From assembly GCA_029251085.1 (NCBI GenBank), contig JAQXDZ010000030.1:62001-126000 (forward strand): a stretch of 64,000 nucleotides of DNA, in the 5' to 3' direction. A model generated the notes under the pieces. That model worked only from the letters and a program-made list of their open reading frames with translations. It ran no database searches and was not told the DNA's origin. The stretch comes from Mariniblastus sp. (GTDB lineage: Bacteria; Planctomycetota; Planctomycetia; Pirellulales; Pirellulaceae). This document shows positions 37,249-46,710 of this stretch, piece by piece. How positions within the stretch are numbered: position 1 is the first letter of the stretch; each line of letters opens with the position of its first letter. The position numbers were made by a program, and so were the translations under genes.

Positions 37249-39084
37249 CTAATTCCGCAAATAAAACTCATACTCGACGGTGGGCTTAAAACATTCACCG
37301 GGTTTAATGGACGCCTTCCAATTCACAACGCTACTGTTGTTGATTGGATCGCCACCGTGGTTGGACCAATCATTGGGATTGAATCCCTCCAGTTTGGTCT
37401 TTCCTTCATCGGATACCTCGTTTGCCTTTCCACCAAATCGAAGGCTAACTTCAACCGGAACCTCATACTCTTTGTTGTTAGCAATTTCAGCGACGACCTT
37501 TCCTTTCACAAGTGAGTAGCTCGAATTCCGCCATTGAACCGCGTTCCGCTCTCGACCAGTTTCTTGATCGTCGACACCCGCCTTTAAATCCACGGAGACA
37601 GTCATGGGGAGGCGGCAAATTCCCCCTGGAGAAGTGTAGGTAAGTAACTCCTGAGCCAAAGGTTGAAAACCATCGACTAACATTGCAGCACCAGTAGTCC
37701 AAGGGACCTTTGTATCGTTAATTAATTCAATTTGATGCCAAACTTCGCTCTCTGAAACCACTAACGGCGACCTTCCATTACGGCCAGAAGCGAATTCATG
37801 GGCAGAATGTTGGACCGTCACATCCCAGGTATAGATATCTCGGTAGGCGACCTCAGCCTTAAGAATCCGAACACTTGCTCGCTCGCCTTTTTTGAGTGAC
37901 ATCGGCTTGAGCTTGTAAACAAACAGATCGTTGCCACCGCTGGTCGTTAGATCGCCAGCCAATCCATCAATCAAGCCTTCGGAATTGCCAGTCGACCGAG
38001 CGCTGCGAAAATCACTTGTCCTCTGCGAATATATCGTATTACTGAATTGATCGATCGCTTGATTACTCATGATTTGAGGCGCCGCTTCAGCAAGTACATT
38101 TTTCAAACTTGCCTCCAAAACCATTGGACTAGGCGACGCCTTAAATCGAAAATTGGGAACACCGACGACAACGTGCAAAGGGACATCTACCAAATCTTCC
38201 GAATCATTGATTATCTCTCCTTGCATTAGGATCTCTGCGGTTTTCGCAGACGCAAGCTTGGCCTCAACACCTCCTTCGTCCCCCCTAAATTCAAACGGCT
38301 TGTCTGTCAAATTTAATCGATAGGTAGGAAGCCAGCGGATGCCCGGACAGAAGTACATTAGGCTCAATTCAATCTCGGTGTTTGGCGTTCCAAAATCGAA
38401 CGTTAATTTCTTCTCACGCGTCAGCTTTTTTACGTTTTGTTGGACGGTTGTTTTCATTCCTTCCACTGTCAAATTTGAAACGGAATTAGCCGCGATCATC
38501 ATGTCGCCAACTTCCGTACGCAATAAGAAATGAGTCCCCAAAACGGTATCCACTAGAATCTCAGAATCAATCGCTCCACTGTCGCTGTTGTGACGATTTC
38601 TAGCGTGGGGGTCAGTTTTCTCAGGGACCAACTCTCGATTGGCAAGAACCTTGAGTAGCACACCTTTGACCGATTCTGATTTCTCACCTCGAATTCGCAA
38701 TGAACACGATGCACCGAGATTGGCGGTTACAATATCCATTACCGTCGTGCAATTTATCTCCCGCTTATCTTCCGTTTCCGAGGCTTCCCAACCTGCGACC
38801 ATTGAGCTGATTTTCCCCTGTTGGGCGATCGCCCAGAAAGACCCGAGAATTGCAGAATCTGGCACCTCATTCGTAAACACTTTCCCTTCCGCATCCGTTT
38901 TTGCCGTCCCTTTTTTTACAATTAAAAAATATCCGTCTTTAAAAATAACAACGTTTTCAGTTGTTAGATTCAGTTCAGATTTTTCCATCAAGTTGCTGAA
39001 TTCATTGTCAGCGAAAATCAGGCTCGAACCTGAACAAAGGGTTACCAACCCAACAGTCAACAATGTCAAACGATCAATCATCAT
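37249..39084 (-). CDS. Exported DUF4139-type protein of unknown function
   Basis: 611 residues with an N-terminal signal peptide (LTLLTVGLVTLCSGSS, cleavage near FADN). The C-terminal half, with WLPTYRLNL, EILMQGEIINDSEDL, DLFVYKLKPMSLKKGERAS and IYTWDVTV, matches the pattern of DUF4139 proteins, which are beta-rich and of unknown role. The protein is probably periplasmic or outer-membrane associated. It follows the histidine kinase gene on the same strand by 236 bases, and that gap holds a copy of the GTTAC repeat also found before the response regulator, so it may be a target of that system. Confidence 0.7.
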   Translation of the reverse strand: MMIDRLTLLTVGLVTLCSGSSLIFADNEFSNLMEKSELNLTTENVVIFKDGYFLIVKKGTAKTDAEGKVFTNEVPDSAILGSFWAIAQQGKISSMVAGWEASETEDKREINCTTVMDIVTANLGASCSLRIRGEKSESVKGVLLKVLANRELVPEKTDPHARNRHNSDSGAIDSEILVDTVLGTHFLLRTEVGDMMIAANSVSNLTVEGMKTTVQQNVKKLTREKKLTFDFGTPNTEIELSLMYFCPGIRWLPTYRLNLTDKPFEFRGDEGGVEAKLASAKTAEILMQGEIINDSEDLVDVPLHVVVGVPNFRFKASPSPMVLEASLKNVLAEAAPQIMSNQAIDQFSNTIYSQRTSDFRSARSTGNSEGLIDGLAGDLTTSGGNDLFVYKLKPMSLKKGERASVRILKAEVAYRDIYTWDVTVQHSAHEFASGRNGRSPLVVSESEVWHQIELINDTKVPWTTGAAMLVDGFQPLAQELLTYTSPGGICRLPMTVSVDLKAGVDDQETGRERNAVQWRNSSYSLVKGKVVAEIANNKEYEVPVEVSLRFGGKANEVSDEGKTKLEGFNPNDWSNHGGDPINNSSVVNWKASIKPGECFKPTVEYEFYLRN

Positions 39085-39193
39085 GATATCCCTACGAATT
39101 AATAATTAAGTTACTATCGACTTTAAGAGCCTTAACGACTCCGTCAATTCCCCTTAAACTCTTACTATTATACGTAGTTTTCAAAGGATGAGA

Positions 39194-39211
39194 CGTAACG
39201 AGAATGTAACG
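39194..39211 (-). promoter_or_regulatory. Direct-repeat operator candidate, copy 1
   Basis: On the minus strand the site reads CGTTAC-ATTCTC-GTTACG: two GTTAC half-sites 11 bases apart, the period expected for tandem binding of an OmpR/PhoB-family regulator. It lies 110 bases upstream of the DUF4139 gene start. An almost identical site is upstream of the response regulator gene. Confidence 0.6.
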
Positions 39212-39320
39212 TTCGAACTCGTTAAAACAGCAGCGACTCTAGTTATCTAACGAGATACTGGCGCAGCAAAACAGCAAGGAACCTGAGCGGTTCTAACAGA
39301 AAACCTTCAATCGAAAGGTC

Positions 39321-41405
39321 TCAATTTTGAATTGGCAACTCAAGGACGAAACAAGCCCCCGCTGAGTGGCGGTCAAGTTTATTTTTTCGATCCGCTATTT
39401 TGAGTTTCCCCCCCAATGAGGATGCCATTCGCCGACACAACGCTAACCCCAACCCAACTCCCGGGGCCGTATTCGCTGCATCCTGATCCGATTTACAAAA
39501 AGGCTGAAACATCCGCTTCCGGTATTTAATTGGAACACCAGGGCCGAAGTCTTGCACATAGATCGCCAGCGTTTTCCCGTGGCGCAAAATTTTCAGATCA
39601 ATTCTTGGTTGGGAACTTGGCCGGGCGTACTTACACGCATTATCGACTAAATTAAATATGATCTGCTCCACTGTCGCGGGTTGAGTTGCAAACCTGAAAT
39701 TGGCCACGGATTCGTCAATCTCTAATGCAATCTCCCAGTCGACTTCAGCCGCCCTCTCTTTTATTCTGGACTCGAATCGCCCCAGCATCTCAGCGGCGGT
39801 GAGTGTTTCGACACTTCCAGAATCAGCCCCGCGTTCTAGACGCGCGAACTGGAGAACATTTTCGACCAAGTGAGATAATCGATCTGCCTGCAAACAAAGT
39901 GTATTGGCATAATCCTGTTGTTTTTCCGGCGGGACCATTTTTTCCGCCAACATTTCAGCGTACATCCGAAACGTCGTCAATGGTGTTCGCAATTCATGCG
40001 TCACCGCCGACACAAATGTCGCCCTTCGTTCACTAAGGCGAATAACCCCAAACAAAAGCGTCGCAGAAGCAACCGCAGCAAGTGCCAACCCTAGCCACGC
40101 CACCCATAAAGCGAGCTTTAATCCTGCAAATGAGTTCTGATCCGCGGTCGAACCGATCGCCAAAGTCGATAGCAAACTTGAACTGTCGACGACCAATTGG
40201 ACGGGAAGCGTCGTCAAAGCCGTCATGACGTTTAAGTCTGTATCCTTTTCTAATTCTTCGAACTCAACGTTGGGAAGCAAATCCTCAACTTCGGCACGGA
40301 GCGCATTTTGGATGGCAGCCCAATCGAGCCAGCACACTTGAATGATCGGCGAGTCGCCACCGGGACCGTCCGGAATGACTTCGCGAACCAGAACCAGATT
40401 CTCCCCCACCCACACGGGCTGCATCACGCCTGCCGAGCCCAGTGCGTTAACATTTTTGCCAGCGAAACCAATGTCATCATCGATTTGACTTAAGCTGTTG
40501 TTCTCAAAAACGTTGGCAGAACCATTCTCTTGCCATCGCTGTGACGTGAGGTTGAGCGTGTTTTGCAATCGACGACTAAACTCCTCATTCCCACGAGATG
40601 CACCCCGTGACTGCTGGACTGCTCGCTTACTATTCTGAGCGATTTGAGGTATTTCCGAACCTTTCGCTTTCTTAATCACCAGGTCACTTGGAGTCGATTT
40701 CGCTCCCCCATACTTCTCAAAAGCAGGCACTTTGTAATAGGACTGGTCAGCCACTTTGTTTGAGAGCGTGTCTCTGTTTTGCTCGGCCGATGCAATATCA
40801 ATCGAAACGTCGGCAAGCGACTCATTACTAAGATCTGCCAACAATATTTCATAGGTAAACAGATTTTCAGCTTCTAACAATAATTGCTCGCTCAAGCCAA
40901 TTGTTTGGGCACTGAGACCAAATTGACGTTCAGCAAGCAATCTTGCGGATCCTCTCGGTATCTGCGGAGAGCGGAGATCCTGCTCGCAACCAATCTGAAA
41001 ATAAAACTTTACGAACTGAGGAGGAGGAAACATCAACGGCGAAGGAACCTCTTGGTAACTCCCTCCCGACGAGTCTGAACTACTACCGGTTTGACTTGGT
41101 ACACGTCCTCCTCGATTGTTAGTAACCTCGGTTGGTACAAATGACCGGTAAAACGAGTCATAAGAGTAACTTGGTCGAGCGGCTTCCCTCGCAATCAAAG
41201 GAAGTATTTTTAAATCCATCCGATATAACGCGCTGCTGATCCGTTCCTGTAGTTCCGCTTCCTGCCTCGCAAGTTCGGTCTCGCGTCTGTCATCTTCGCG
41301 ACTTTCCTCCAGCCGGACAGTCATAATCGTCAACCAGCCCATTCCCGGGATCACGATTGCGAGCCCAAAGAAAAATAGGATCCAGATCTGCCAGGGACGT
41401 CGCAT
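39321..41405 (-). CDS. Membrane sensor histidine kinase with large extracytoplasmic domain
   Basis: 694 residues. A first membrane helix lies near residues 5-25 (WILFFFGLAIVIPGMGWL), then about 390 extracytoplasmic residues with Ser/Gly-rich and Arg-rich stretches and no domain I recognise, then a second helix (LWVAWLGLALAAVASATLLF). The kinase core has the H box VSAVTHELRTPLTTFRMYAE, N box NLVDNACKYA, and G boxes DFGPGVP and GVGLGLALC. The start at 41405 shares its A with the TGA of the response regulator (TGATG), indicating translational coupling. The signal sensed is unknown. Confidence 0.92.
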   Translation of the reverse strand: MRRPWQIWILFFFGLAIVIPGMGWLTIMTVRLEESREDDRRETELARQEAELQERISSALYRMDLKILPLIAREAARPSYSYDSFYRSFVPTEVTNNRGGRVPSQTGSSSDSSGGSYQEVPSPLMFPPPQFVKFYFQIGCEQDLRSPQIPRGSARLLAERQFGLSAQTIGLSEQLLLEAENLFTYEILLADLSNESLADVSIDIASAEQNRDTLSNKVADQSYYKVPAFEKYGGAKSTPSDLVIKKAKGSEIPQIAQNSKRAVQQSRGASRGNEEFSRRLQNTLNLTSQRWQENGSANVFENNSLSQIDDDIGFAGKNVNALGSAGVMQPVWVGENLVLVREVIPDGPGGDSPIIQVCWLDWAAIQNALRAEVEDLLPNVEFEELEKDTDLNVMTALTTLPVQLVVDSSSLLSTLAIGSTADQNSFAGLKLALWVAWLGLALAAVASATLLFGVIRLSERRATFVSAVTHELRTPLTTFRMYAEMLAEKMVPPEKQQDYANTLCLQADRLSHLVENVLQFARLERGADSGSVETLTAAEMLGRFESRIKERAAEVDWEIALEIDESVANFRFATQPATVEQIIFNLVDNACKYARPSSQPRIDLKILRHGKTLAIYVQDFGPGVPIKYRKRMFQPFCKSDQDAANTAPGVGLGLALCRRMASSLGGKLKIADRKNKLDRHSAGACFVLELPIQN

Positions 41406-42142
41406 CAGTTCGCTCCATTTCCGCAAACAGACCACATGTAACCTTTTCCGCGCACGGTCAATATAGTTGCGGCCGCCGCTTTGTTCTCTCTCATTTTTTC
41501 ACGCAACCGGGCAATGTGCATATCAATCGTACGCGTCGTAATCCCTTTCGGACTAAGCCTCCATACGCTTGATAATAACTCCTCACGAGAGATCGCGCGT
41601 CCGGAATTCGCGACGAGATACTGAATCAACTCAGTCTCTTTTTCGGAAAGCTCCGCACGGGTGGCAGCCGTTTCGCCTTCAGTAGATTTCTGGGAACGAA
41701 AACGAACTTCCCTTCTTTCGAAATCAACTACTCCCCCTAAAAAACTAACAGACCGCACGTCTCGAGGTCGTTCCGGTGACCGACGCAACACGGCTTCCAC
41801 TCGCGCCAACAATTCTTTGATGCTGAATGGTTTGACAACGTAGTCGTCGGCGCCATCCCGTAGCCCTTGTACCCGGTCCTGCTCATCCCCCTTGGCCGTT
41901 AAAATAATTACCGGTTGGGTCGGTCGGACTTTTTTTAATTTTTTCAAAATCTCTAACCCGGAAACCCCAGGCAACGCGAGATCCAACAAGAGCAAATCGT
42001 ATTCTGACTTGAGCGCCATTTCCAAACCCGAAATGCCGTCACCTGCCTGCAGCACTTGATGACCGGTATACTCCAGCGAATCAACGATTCCACGACGAAT
42101 TGCCGCGTCGTCCTCTACCGTCAATATTACCGTTTTGGCCAT
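41405..42142 (-). CDS. OmpR/PhoB-family response regulator
   Basis: 245 residues. The receiver domain has the acidic pair EDD (residues 10-12), phospho-acceptor Asp54 in LLLLDLALPG, Thr in ILTAKG and Lys in YVVKPF. The C-terminal winged helix has ISREELLSSVWR and TIDMHIARLREKM, ending in the VRGKGYMW hairpin. The start ATG at 42142 gives the family N-terminus MAKTVILTVEDD; the frame extends seven residues further. A direct repeat 93 bases upstream is a likely autoregulatory site. Gene order is regulator then kinase. Confidence 0.94.
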   Translation of the reverse strand: MAKTVILTVEDDAAIRRGIVDSLEYTGHQVLQAGDGISGLEMALKSEYDLLLLDLALPGVSGLEILKKLKKVRPTQPVIILTAKGDEQDRVQGLRDGADDYVVKPFSIKELLARVEAVLRRSPERPRDVRSVSFLGGVVDFERREVRFRSQKSTEGETAATRAELSEKETELIQYLVANSGRAISREELLSSVWRLSPKGITTRTIDMHIARLREKMRENKAAAATILTVRGKGYMWSVCGNGAN

Positions 42143-42234
42143 TTTTGAATTCCATGGGAACACGAGCAGACTCGACGGCGGCCACTCTGTGTCTACCGCC
42201 GTCCCTTATTCTACGATGAAATCGGAGATCATTA

Positions 42235-42252
42235 CGTAACAAAGATGTAACG
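42235..42252 (-). promoter_or_regulatory. Direct-repeat operator candidate, copy 2
   Basis: On the minus strand the site reads CGTTAC-ATCTTT-GTTACG, the same 11-base-period repeat as at 39194-39211, with the bases just 3' also shared (CGT). It precedes the response regulator gene, which would fit autoregulation. Both copies have the same orientation relative to the downstream gene. Confidence 0.6.
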
Positions 42253-42347
42253 AACCTGCGAATTCGAGCTGCGGACCCCAATTTTCCCGGCAATTCACGC
42301 AAGAAACGTAGATTCTTCGACCAACGGAACCCGACCTTAAAGCCGAA

Positions 42348-44147
42348 CTAACGATCTTGCCGCTCGGACAAACGATTCAGCAGGTCCTGCTCGGACAGCA
42401 CCATATCAAAGTAACCAATCATCATTTCTTCATGGGTTTGATCGCCCCATCTAACTATTTCCTTTGGATTGGGATTGGAAAAATTCTTGGCTGAGTTATC
42501 AAAAATCGCTTCGCAAAGAATTTCCGTACCACGAGGCAGCAACTTGGGTTGCTCAAACTCGTACCCGTTTTGCCAGTTGAAATCATAGTTAGGCACATCC
42601 AGCAAGACTTCGCTCCGTCCGTCGGGATAGTTTGCCGTGTATTTAAACGACTTGCCCCTCAAGTGCATGTGCGGAAACATTGCAAGCAACAATGCGTCCT
42701 GACGCATCGTTCGCTTAGCCGTGACATCTTGATTTGCTTCGCCTGCTGGGATTACAAACCTTGTATTTCGAACACTTTTTGTGCCAACGACTTTACGGAC
42801 TTGTTTTTTATCGGCGAACTTAAATCCAACCGAACTAAGATCCGTTTGGGGCGTTCCGATTGGCGTATAGTGAACCTGAAACACCAACGTCGCGCCGGCA
42901 GGAATAACTTTAGCGAGGCCGTCGGTCAACATGAGAGGAGCTGAACCAGGTGCGGCAGCGGTAAGCCAATCCGAATCGAGCTCTCCGTGAACAGGCTTCC
43001 TTCCCCGCTTTGAAACAGCCACAATGATATGATGGACAACGGCACGATTGCCAATTCTGATCTCCGCTGCCTGAACCCACTTGTCTTCCGTAAAATTTGT
43101 TTTGACTTGGAAGTATTGATAGGGCAGAATTCCGCCAGCGGGGATTGGATAAGGTTTTTTTGTTACCTGAAATACGACATCAGGCTCTCCTATCCGCCAG
43201 CCTTCGGTAAACTTGGGGGGAGCTGGTAGATCATTCGTATTTCCCAAGGGAGCACCAGCCTTTACCCAATCGGCAATCAGTTGTTTCTGCTCGGTTGATA
43301 AAGTTGGATCATTCTTAAATTTCCCGTGCTTGGGATTCGCGTGCCAGGGTGGCATTCGCTGATCCTTAACCACTTCATCAATCATTCCTGCCCAACCAAC
43401 GACCTCGTCATAATCAGTCAAGCTAAACGGTGCGGCTTCCCCATCGCGGTGACATTTAACGCACCGCTCGTTTAAAATTCGAGAAATCTGATTTGCGTAG
43501 GTAACCGTTGATTTGTTCTCTGCATCCTGAGTTAAGACTCGCCCGATAATACAACCATCGGTGTCAGTTTTTTGTACCTTAGGAGCTTTCCGGTTTTTGA
43601 TTGCCTCCACTGCATCCGCTAGATAGTTATTCGACGCCTTAAACTTTTGTTTCCCATAAGTGAATTGATCATCAATTGCACCTTGGTACACCAACTCTTG
43701 ATTTGAATCAAACAGGAAAACTTCCGGAGTTCTACTCGCCCCGAAAGCATCGGCAACGCGGTTTGCAGGATCTTTGAGTAAAGGGCAGTTGACCTTCAAA
43801 TCGCTGGCGAATTTAGTGATCTCTGTTATCGAATCCTGACGATTCGAATTTAGGCCAATAATCTGTAAATGATCACGATTGTTTTTGACCAATTCCCCCA
43901 ACTTGGGAACATAAAATTTTACCAGCGGGCACTCAACTCCGAAAAACACTACGACGGTCGACTTTTTACCATCCAGATTTGCCGAATCAAAAGAGTTGCC
44001 TTGATAATCTTTCAAGTTAAAACTTGGCATTCGGTCCCCAACCTTCAACTGCTCTCGTTCAGCGTCTTCACCGCTCAACCTGCCCGTTGTTAAGCAAGCC
44101 GCGGCAAGAGAGAGGAGAACCGTTACGACTCTAAGGTGGTACTTCAT
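42348..44147 (-). CDS. Redoxin / c-type haem / copper monooxygenase-like chimeric protein
   Basis: 599 residues from the ATG at 44147, which begins a signal peptide (MKYHLRVVTVLLSLAAACL). Residues about 35-190 are a thioredoxin-like redoxin domain (VGDRMPSFNLKDYQG, VVFFGVECPLVKFYVPKL with one Cys). A c-type haem site ERCVKCHRDGEAAPF follows near residue 240, with MPPWHA as a likely distal element. The C-terminal third has VVHHIIVAVS and HMHLRGKSFKY, like the copper type II ascorbate-dependent monooxygenase domains. This three-part layout recurs in planctomycetes. It is an exported protein; the substrate is unknown. Confidence 0.82.
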   Translation of the reverse strand: MKYHLRVVTVLLSLAAACLTTGRLSGEDAEREQLKVGDRMPSFNLKDYQGNSFDSANLDGKKSTVVVFFGVECPLVKFYVPKLGELVKNNRDHLQIIGLNSNRQDSITEITKFASDLKVNCPLLKDPANRVADAFGASRTPEVFLFDSNQELVYQGAIDDQFTYGKQKFKASNNYLADAVEAIKNRKAPKVQKTDTDGCIIGRVLTQDAENKSTVTYANQISRILNERCVKCHRDGEAAPFSLTDYDEVVGWAGMIDEVVKDQRMPPWHANPKHGKFKNDPTLSTEQKQLIADWVKAGAPLGNTNDLPAPPKFTEGWRIGEPDVVFQVTKKPYPIPAGGILPYQYFQVKTNFTEDKWVQAAEIRIGNRAVVHHIIVAVSKRGRKPVHGELDSDWLTAAAPGSAPLMLTDGLAKVIPAGATLVFQVHYTPIGTPQTDLSSVGFKFADKKQVRKVVGTKSVRNTRFVIPAGEANQDVTAKRTMRQDALLLAMFPHMHLRGKSFKYTANYPDGRSEVLLDVPNYDFNWQNGYEFEQPKLLPRGTEILCEAIFDNSAKNFSNPNPKEIVRWGDQTHEEMMIGYFDMVLSEQDLLNRLSERQDR

Positions 44148-44338
44148 GAAATTATTGGACCATATGAAGACTTTTAAACGAAAACGACTGTTTAAGGATA
44201 ACTTTTCTAGTGAATTAACGAAATGCCGTTCTAAAAAACCATTCAACGTCAAGCTTTGCTAAAATCAAGACGGATGTTGAAAAAGTCCCCCTTAGTTGAG
44301 TTAATGGAAGCTGAAGATGCACGGTTCGACAAACGGTA

Positions 44339-45121
44339 ATGTTTAAGGAGAAGCCGATTACAACTGTATTAGAAAAGCAGACGGCGGGCGACCGGACTTG
44401 GGCGCTCCCAAACCGCAGTTGGGCCATGCGGATGCAGTGGCATGATTTACTTTTCATGCACTGGAGAATCGAGGAGGATGCCCTCCGGAGATTGATCCCG
44501 GATGGGCTTGAGATCGACACCTTTGATGGATCCGCGTGGATTGGTGTCGTTCCCTTTAAGATGTCAGGCGTGGCACCTCGATACGTCCCAAACGTTCCGT
44601 TTATGTCTTGCTTCCCCGAACTGAACGTTCGAACTTACGTGACGATCAACGGTAAACCAGGAGTTTGGTTTTTTTGCCTTGAAGCTACAAATCCGATCGC
44701 GGTTCGCATCGCCCGGAAATTCTTCCACCTACCGTACATGGATGCTAGAATCGAAGTCGGTGATTCTCACAAAAAAAACAAGGGGCAATGGATTGGGTAT
44801 CGCTCGGTTCGCTCTCATCCCGGTGAACTCCCAGCTACATTCAAAATTGATTATCGACCAATCGGTAAATCGTTTCAGGCGAAACGCGGCTCACTGGAAG
44901 AGTTTTTGACCTCTCGGTATTGTCTTTACTCCGCAGACGGTCAAGGGAAGATTTTCCGAGGCGAAATTGACCACGCCCCGTGGCAACTGCATGAGGCTCA
45001 AGCCATTGTTCGCGAGAATACGATGACCGATTGGATGGGCGTCCAACTCCCAAGCGAAACTCCATTGCTCCATTTTGCCAAACACGCCAAAGTTGTCGCT
45101 TGGACGCTGGATCAGGTTTGA
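44339..45121 (+). CDS. DUF2071 (YqjF-like) protein
   Basis: 260 residues of the DUF2071/YqjF family: WAMRMQWHDLLFMHWRI, then LIPDGLEIDTFDGSAWIGVVPF, ELNVRTYVT and GVWFFCLEATNPIAV are the conserved segments. The family resembles acetoacetate decarboxylase-type folds but has no established function; it is often seen beside stress or metal genes. No signal peptide. A related protein is encoded at 59484-60242. It is divergent from the redoxin chimera gene. Confidence 0.85.
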   Translation: MFKEKPITTVLEKQTAGDRTWALPNRSWAMRMQWHDLLFMHWRIEEDALRRLIPDGLEIDTFDGSAWIGVVPFKMSGVAPRYVPNVPFMSCFPELNVRTYVTINGKPGVWFFCLEATNPIAVRIARKFFHLPYMDARIEVGDSHKKNKGQWIGYRSVRSHPGELPATFKIDYRPIGKSFQAKRGSLEEFLTSRYCLYSADGQGKIFRGEIDHAPWQLHEAQAIVRENTMTDWMGVQLPSETPLLHFAKHAKVVAWTLDQV

Positions 45122-45227
45122 TCGCCGCACGTTTCAACACCTTTAAAACATTCATTACCGGACGTTGTTGGTTTTACTCACAAAAGTCGTTAGACTGGCG
45201 AAGTCTTCTACCCCCCGAGCCGATAAT

Positions 45228-46364
45228 ATGAAATTGCATTTTGCGAATCCAAGTCGACAGCAATCATTGCTTTCTCGTTGTCTCCTTCTTTCCGCAGTCA
45301 TCCTTGCTGCCGCAAGCGTGTGCGGCTGGGCACTGCCGACGGTTGACAGCGATGACGACAAACCTCTGGGAAAAGTTCCGAAACTTCCCGTGGACAGTCT
45401 ACCGGCAAAAATCAGTGCGACAAAAATCCCCGGGGGGTTTAATGGAATTCCAGCGGCACCCGCTGACAACGCGACGACAGCCGAAAAAGTTAGTCTAGGG
45501 CGAAAGCTCTTCTTTGATCCGATTTTGTCAACCGACGGAACTGTTTCGTGTGCCAGCTGCCACCAGCCCGAGCATGGCTTTGCAAGTCCAGACCCCATCG
45601 CTGTGGGAGTCGGAGGAAAAATCGGTAAGCGAAATGCTCCGACGGTGATCAATCGCGTCTTTGGAAAGAAATTTTCTTGGGATGGACGTGACGATAGTTT
45701 AGAGCAACAAGCACTCGGCCCCCTCAAAAGCGAAACTGAGTTGGGCGGAAACGTCGAACTCGTGCTCGAGAACATCAAAAAGAATTCCGAATACGTCCAG
45801 CAGTTCCATGTTGTTTTTGGAGGCGACGCGAAATCACCGACTCCCGAAACGGTCACTGCGGAAAACCTGGCCAAAGCCATCGCGAGCTTTGAACGCACAC
45901 TGACTTCTGGCAATTCGAAAGTCGATCGTTTCCGTGCTGCCGAATACGAGGCCTTGTCAAAAGAAGCCCGTCAGGGGTTGTGGATCTTTGAAAGCCGGGG
46001 CGGATGCTGGAAGTGCCACTCGGGCTCCAATTTAACGGACGAAGCCTTCCACAACACGGGAGTCGGCTTTGGTAAGTCGAGCCGAGATCAAGGACGCTTC
46101 GAAGCTACAAAAAATCCTGCTCACGAGTTTCAATACAAAACTCCTACTTTACGTGATGTTGAATTCACGGCCCCCTATATGCACGATGGCAGTGTCAAAA
46201 CACTCCGAGAAGTAGTTGAGTTTTACAATCGCGGCGGCGATCCAAACGACCCTTCTCTTGATAAGAAAATGGCTCCCCTAAATCTTTCGGAGCAAGAGAT
46301 CGGTTTCCTGGTTGAATTTTTGAAAGCGTTATCGGGGGAGAGCGTACTCAATCCTGCGAATTAA
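45228..46364 (+). CDS. Di-haem cytochrome c peroxidase (MauG/CcpA family)
   Basis: 378 residues starting at the ATG at 45228 with a signal peptide (SLLSRCLLLSAVILAAASVCGWA). Two c-type haem sites are present, CASCHQPEHGF near residue 110 and CWKCHSGSNL near 260. FFDPILSTDGTVSC, NAPTVINRVFGKKFSWDGR and YMHDGSVKTLREVVEFYNRGG are the usual flanking motifs. Such enzymes reduce hydrogen peroxide or oxidise a protein partner in the periplasm. Preceded by DUF2071 with a 106-base gap. Confidence 0.93.
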   Translation: MKLHFANPSRQQSLLSRCLLLSAVILAAASVCGWALPTVDSDDDKPLGKVPKLPVDSLPAKISATKIPGGFNGIPAAPADNATTAEKVSLGRKLFFDPILSTDGTVSCASCHQPEHGFASPDPIAVGVGGKIGKRNAPTVINRVFGKKFSWDGRDDSLEQQALGPLKSETELGGNVELVLENIKKNSEYVQQFHVVFGGDAKSPTPETVTAENLAKAIASFERTLTSGNSKVDRFRAAEYEALSKEARQGLWIFESRGGCWKCHSGSNLTDEAFHNTGVGFGKSSRDQGRFEATKNPAHEFQYKTPTLRDVEFTAPYMHDGSVKTLREVVEFYNRGGDPNDPSLDKKMAPLNLSEQEIGFLVEFLKALSGESVLNPAN

Positions 46365-46710
46365 TTTTGTCGTTAAGCTTTTAAAAGCATTTTATGAGGC
46401 CAGAATCTTCAGGCCATAATCATTGACGAAGACAAGGCTTTACGATTCTGCGCTGTTGGCTCACTTCGTCCTTTAAGATGTTGTACATTTGACAAAACAG
46501 TCAAAGGTCCACCGCACCTTCGGCTCAATTGTTACATCCGAAAAGATTGCTGCTCGACAAAGCAAAAAAATATCTCGGGTGTCTATGTCGATCACAGATA
46601 ATTCGTGATACTCTGATCTCGGGTCGGATCGGCATGCGATTTCCAGATCCGGCTGACCAATTTCACTCAATCAACGAACGAGTCACTGCTGACTCCAAGG
46701 GCAATTCCAA
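46365..46710. other. Intergenic region before the AAA+ gene
   Basis: 346 bases with no credible gene. A short inverted repeat ATCAC-N9-GTGAT lies near 46594-46612 and could be an operator, but it is one isolated example. No good -35/-10 pair or terminator seen. Confidence 0.35.

Noticed and set aside
46594-46612. Inverted repeat ATCAC-N9-GTGAT before the AAA+ gene
   Set aside because: Single short palindrome with no second copy found; chance is likely.
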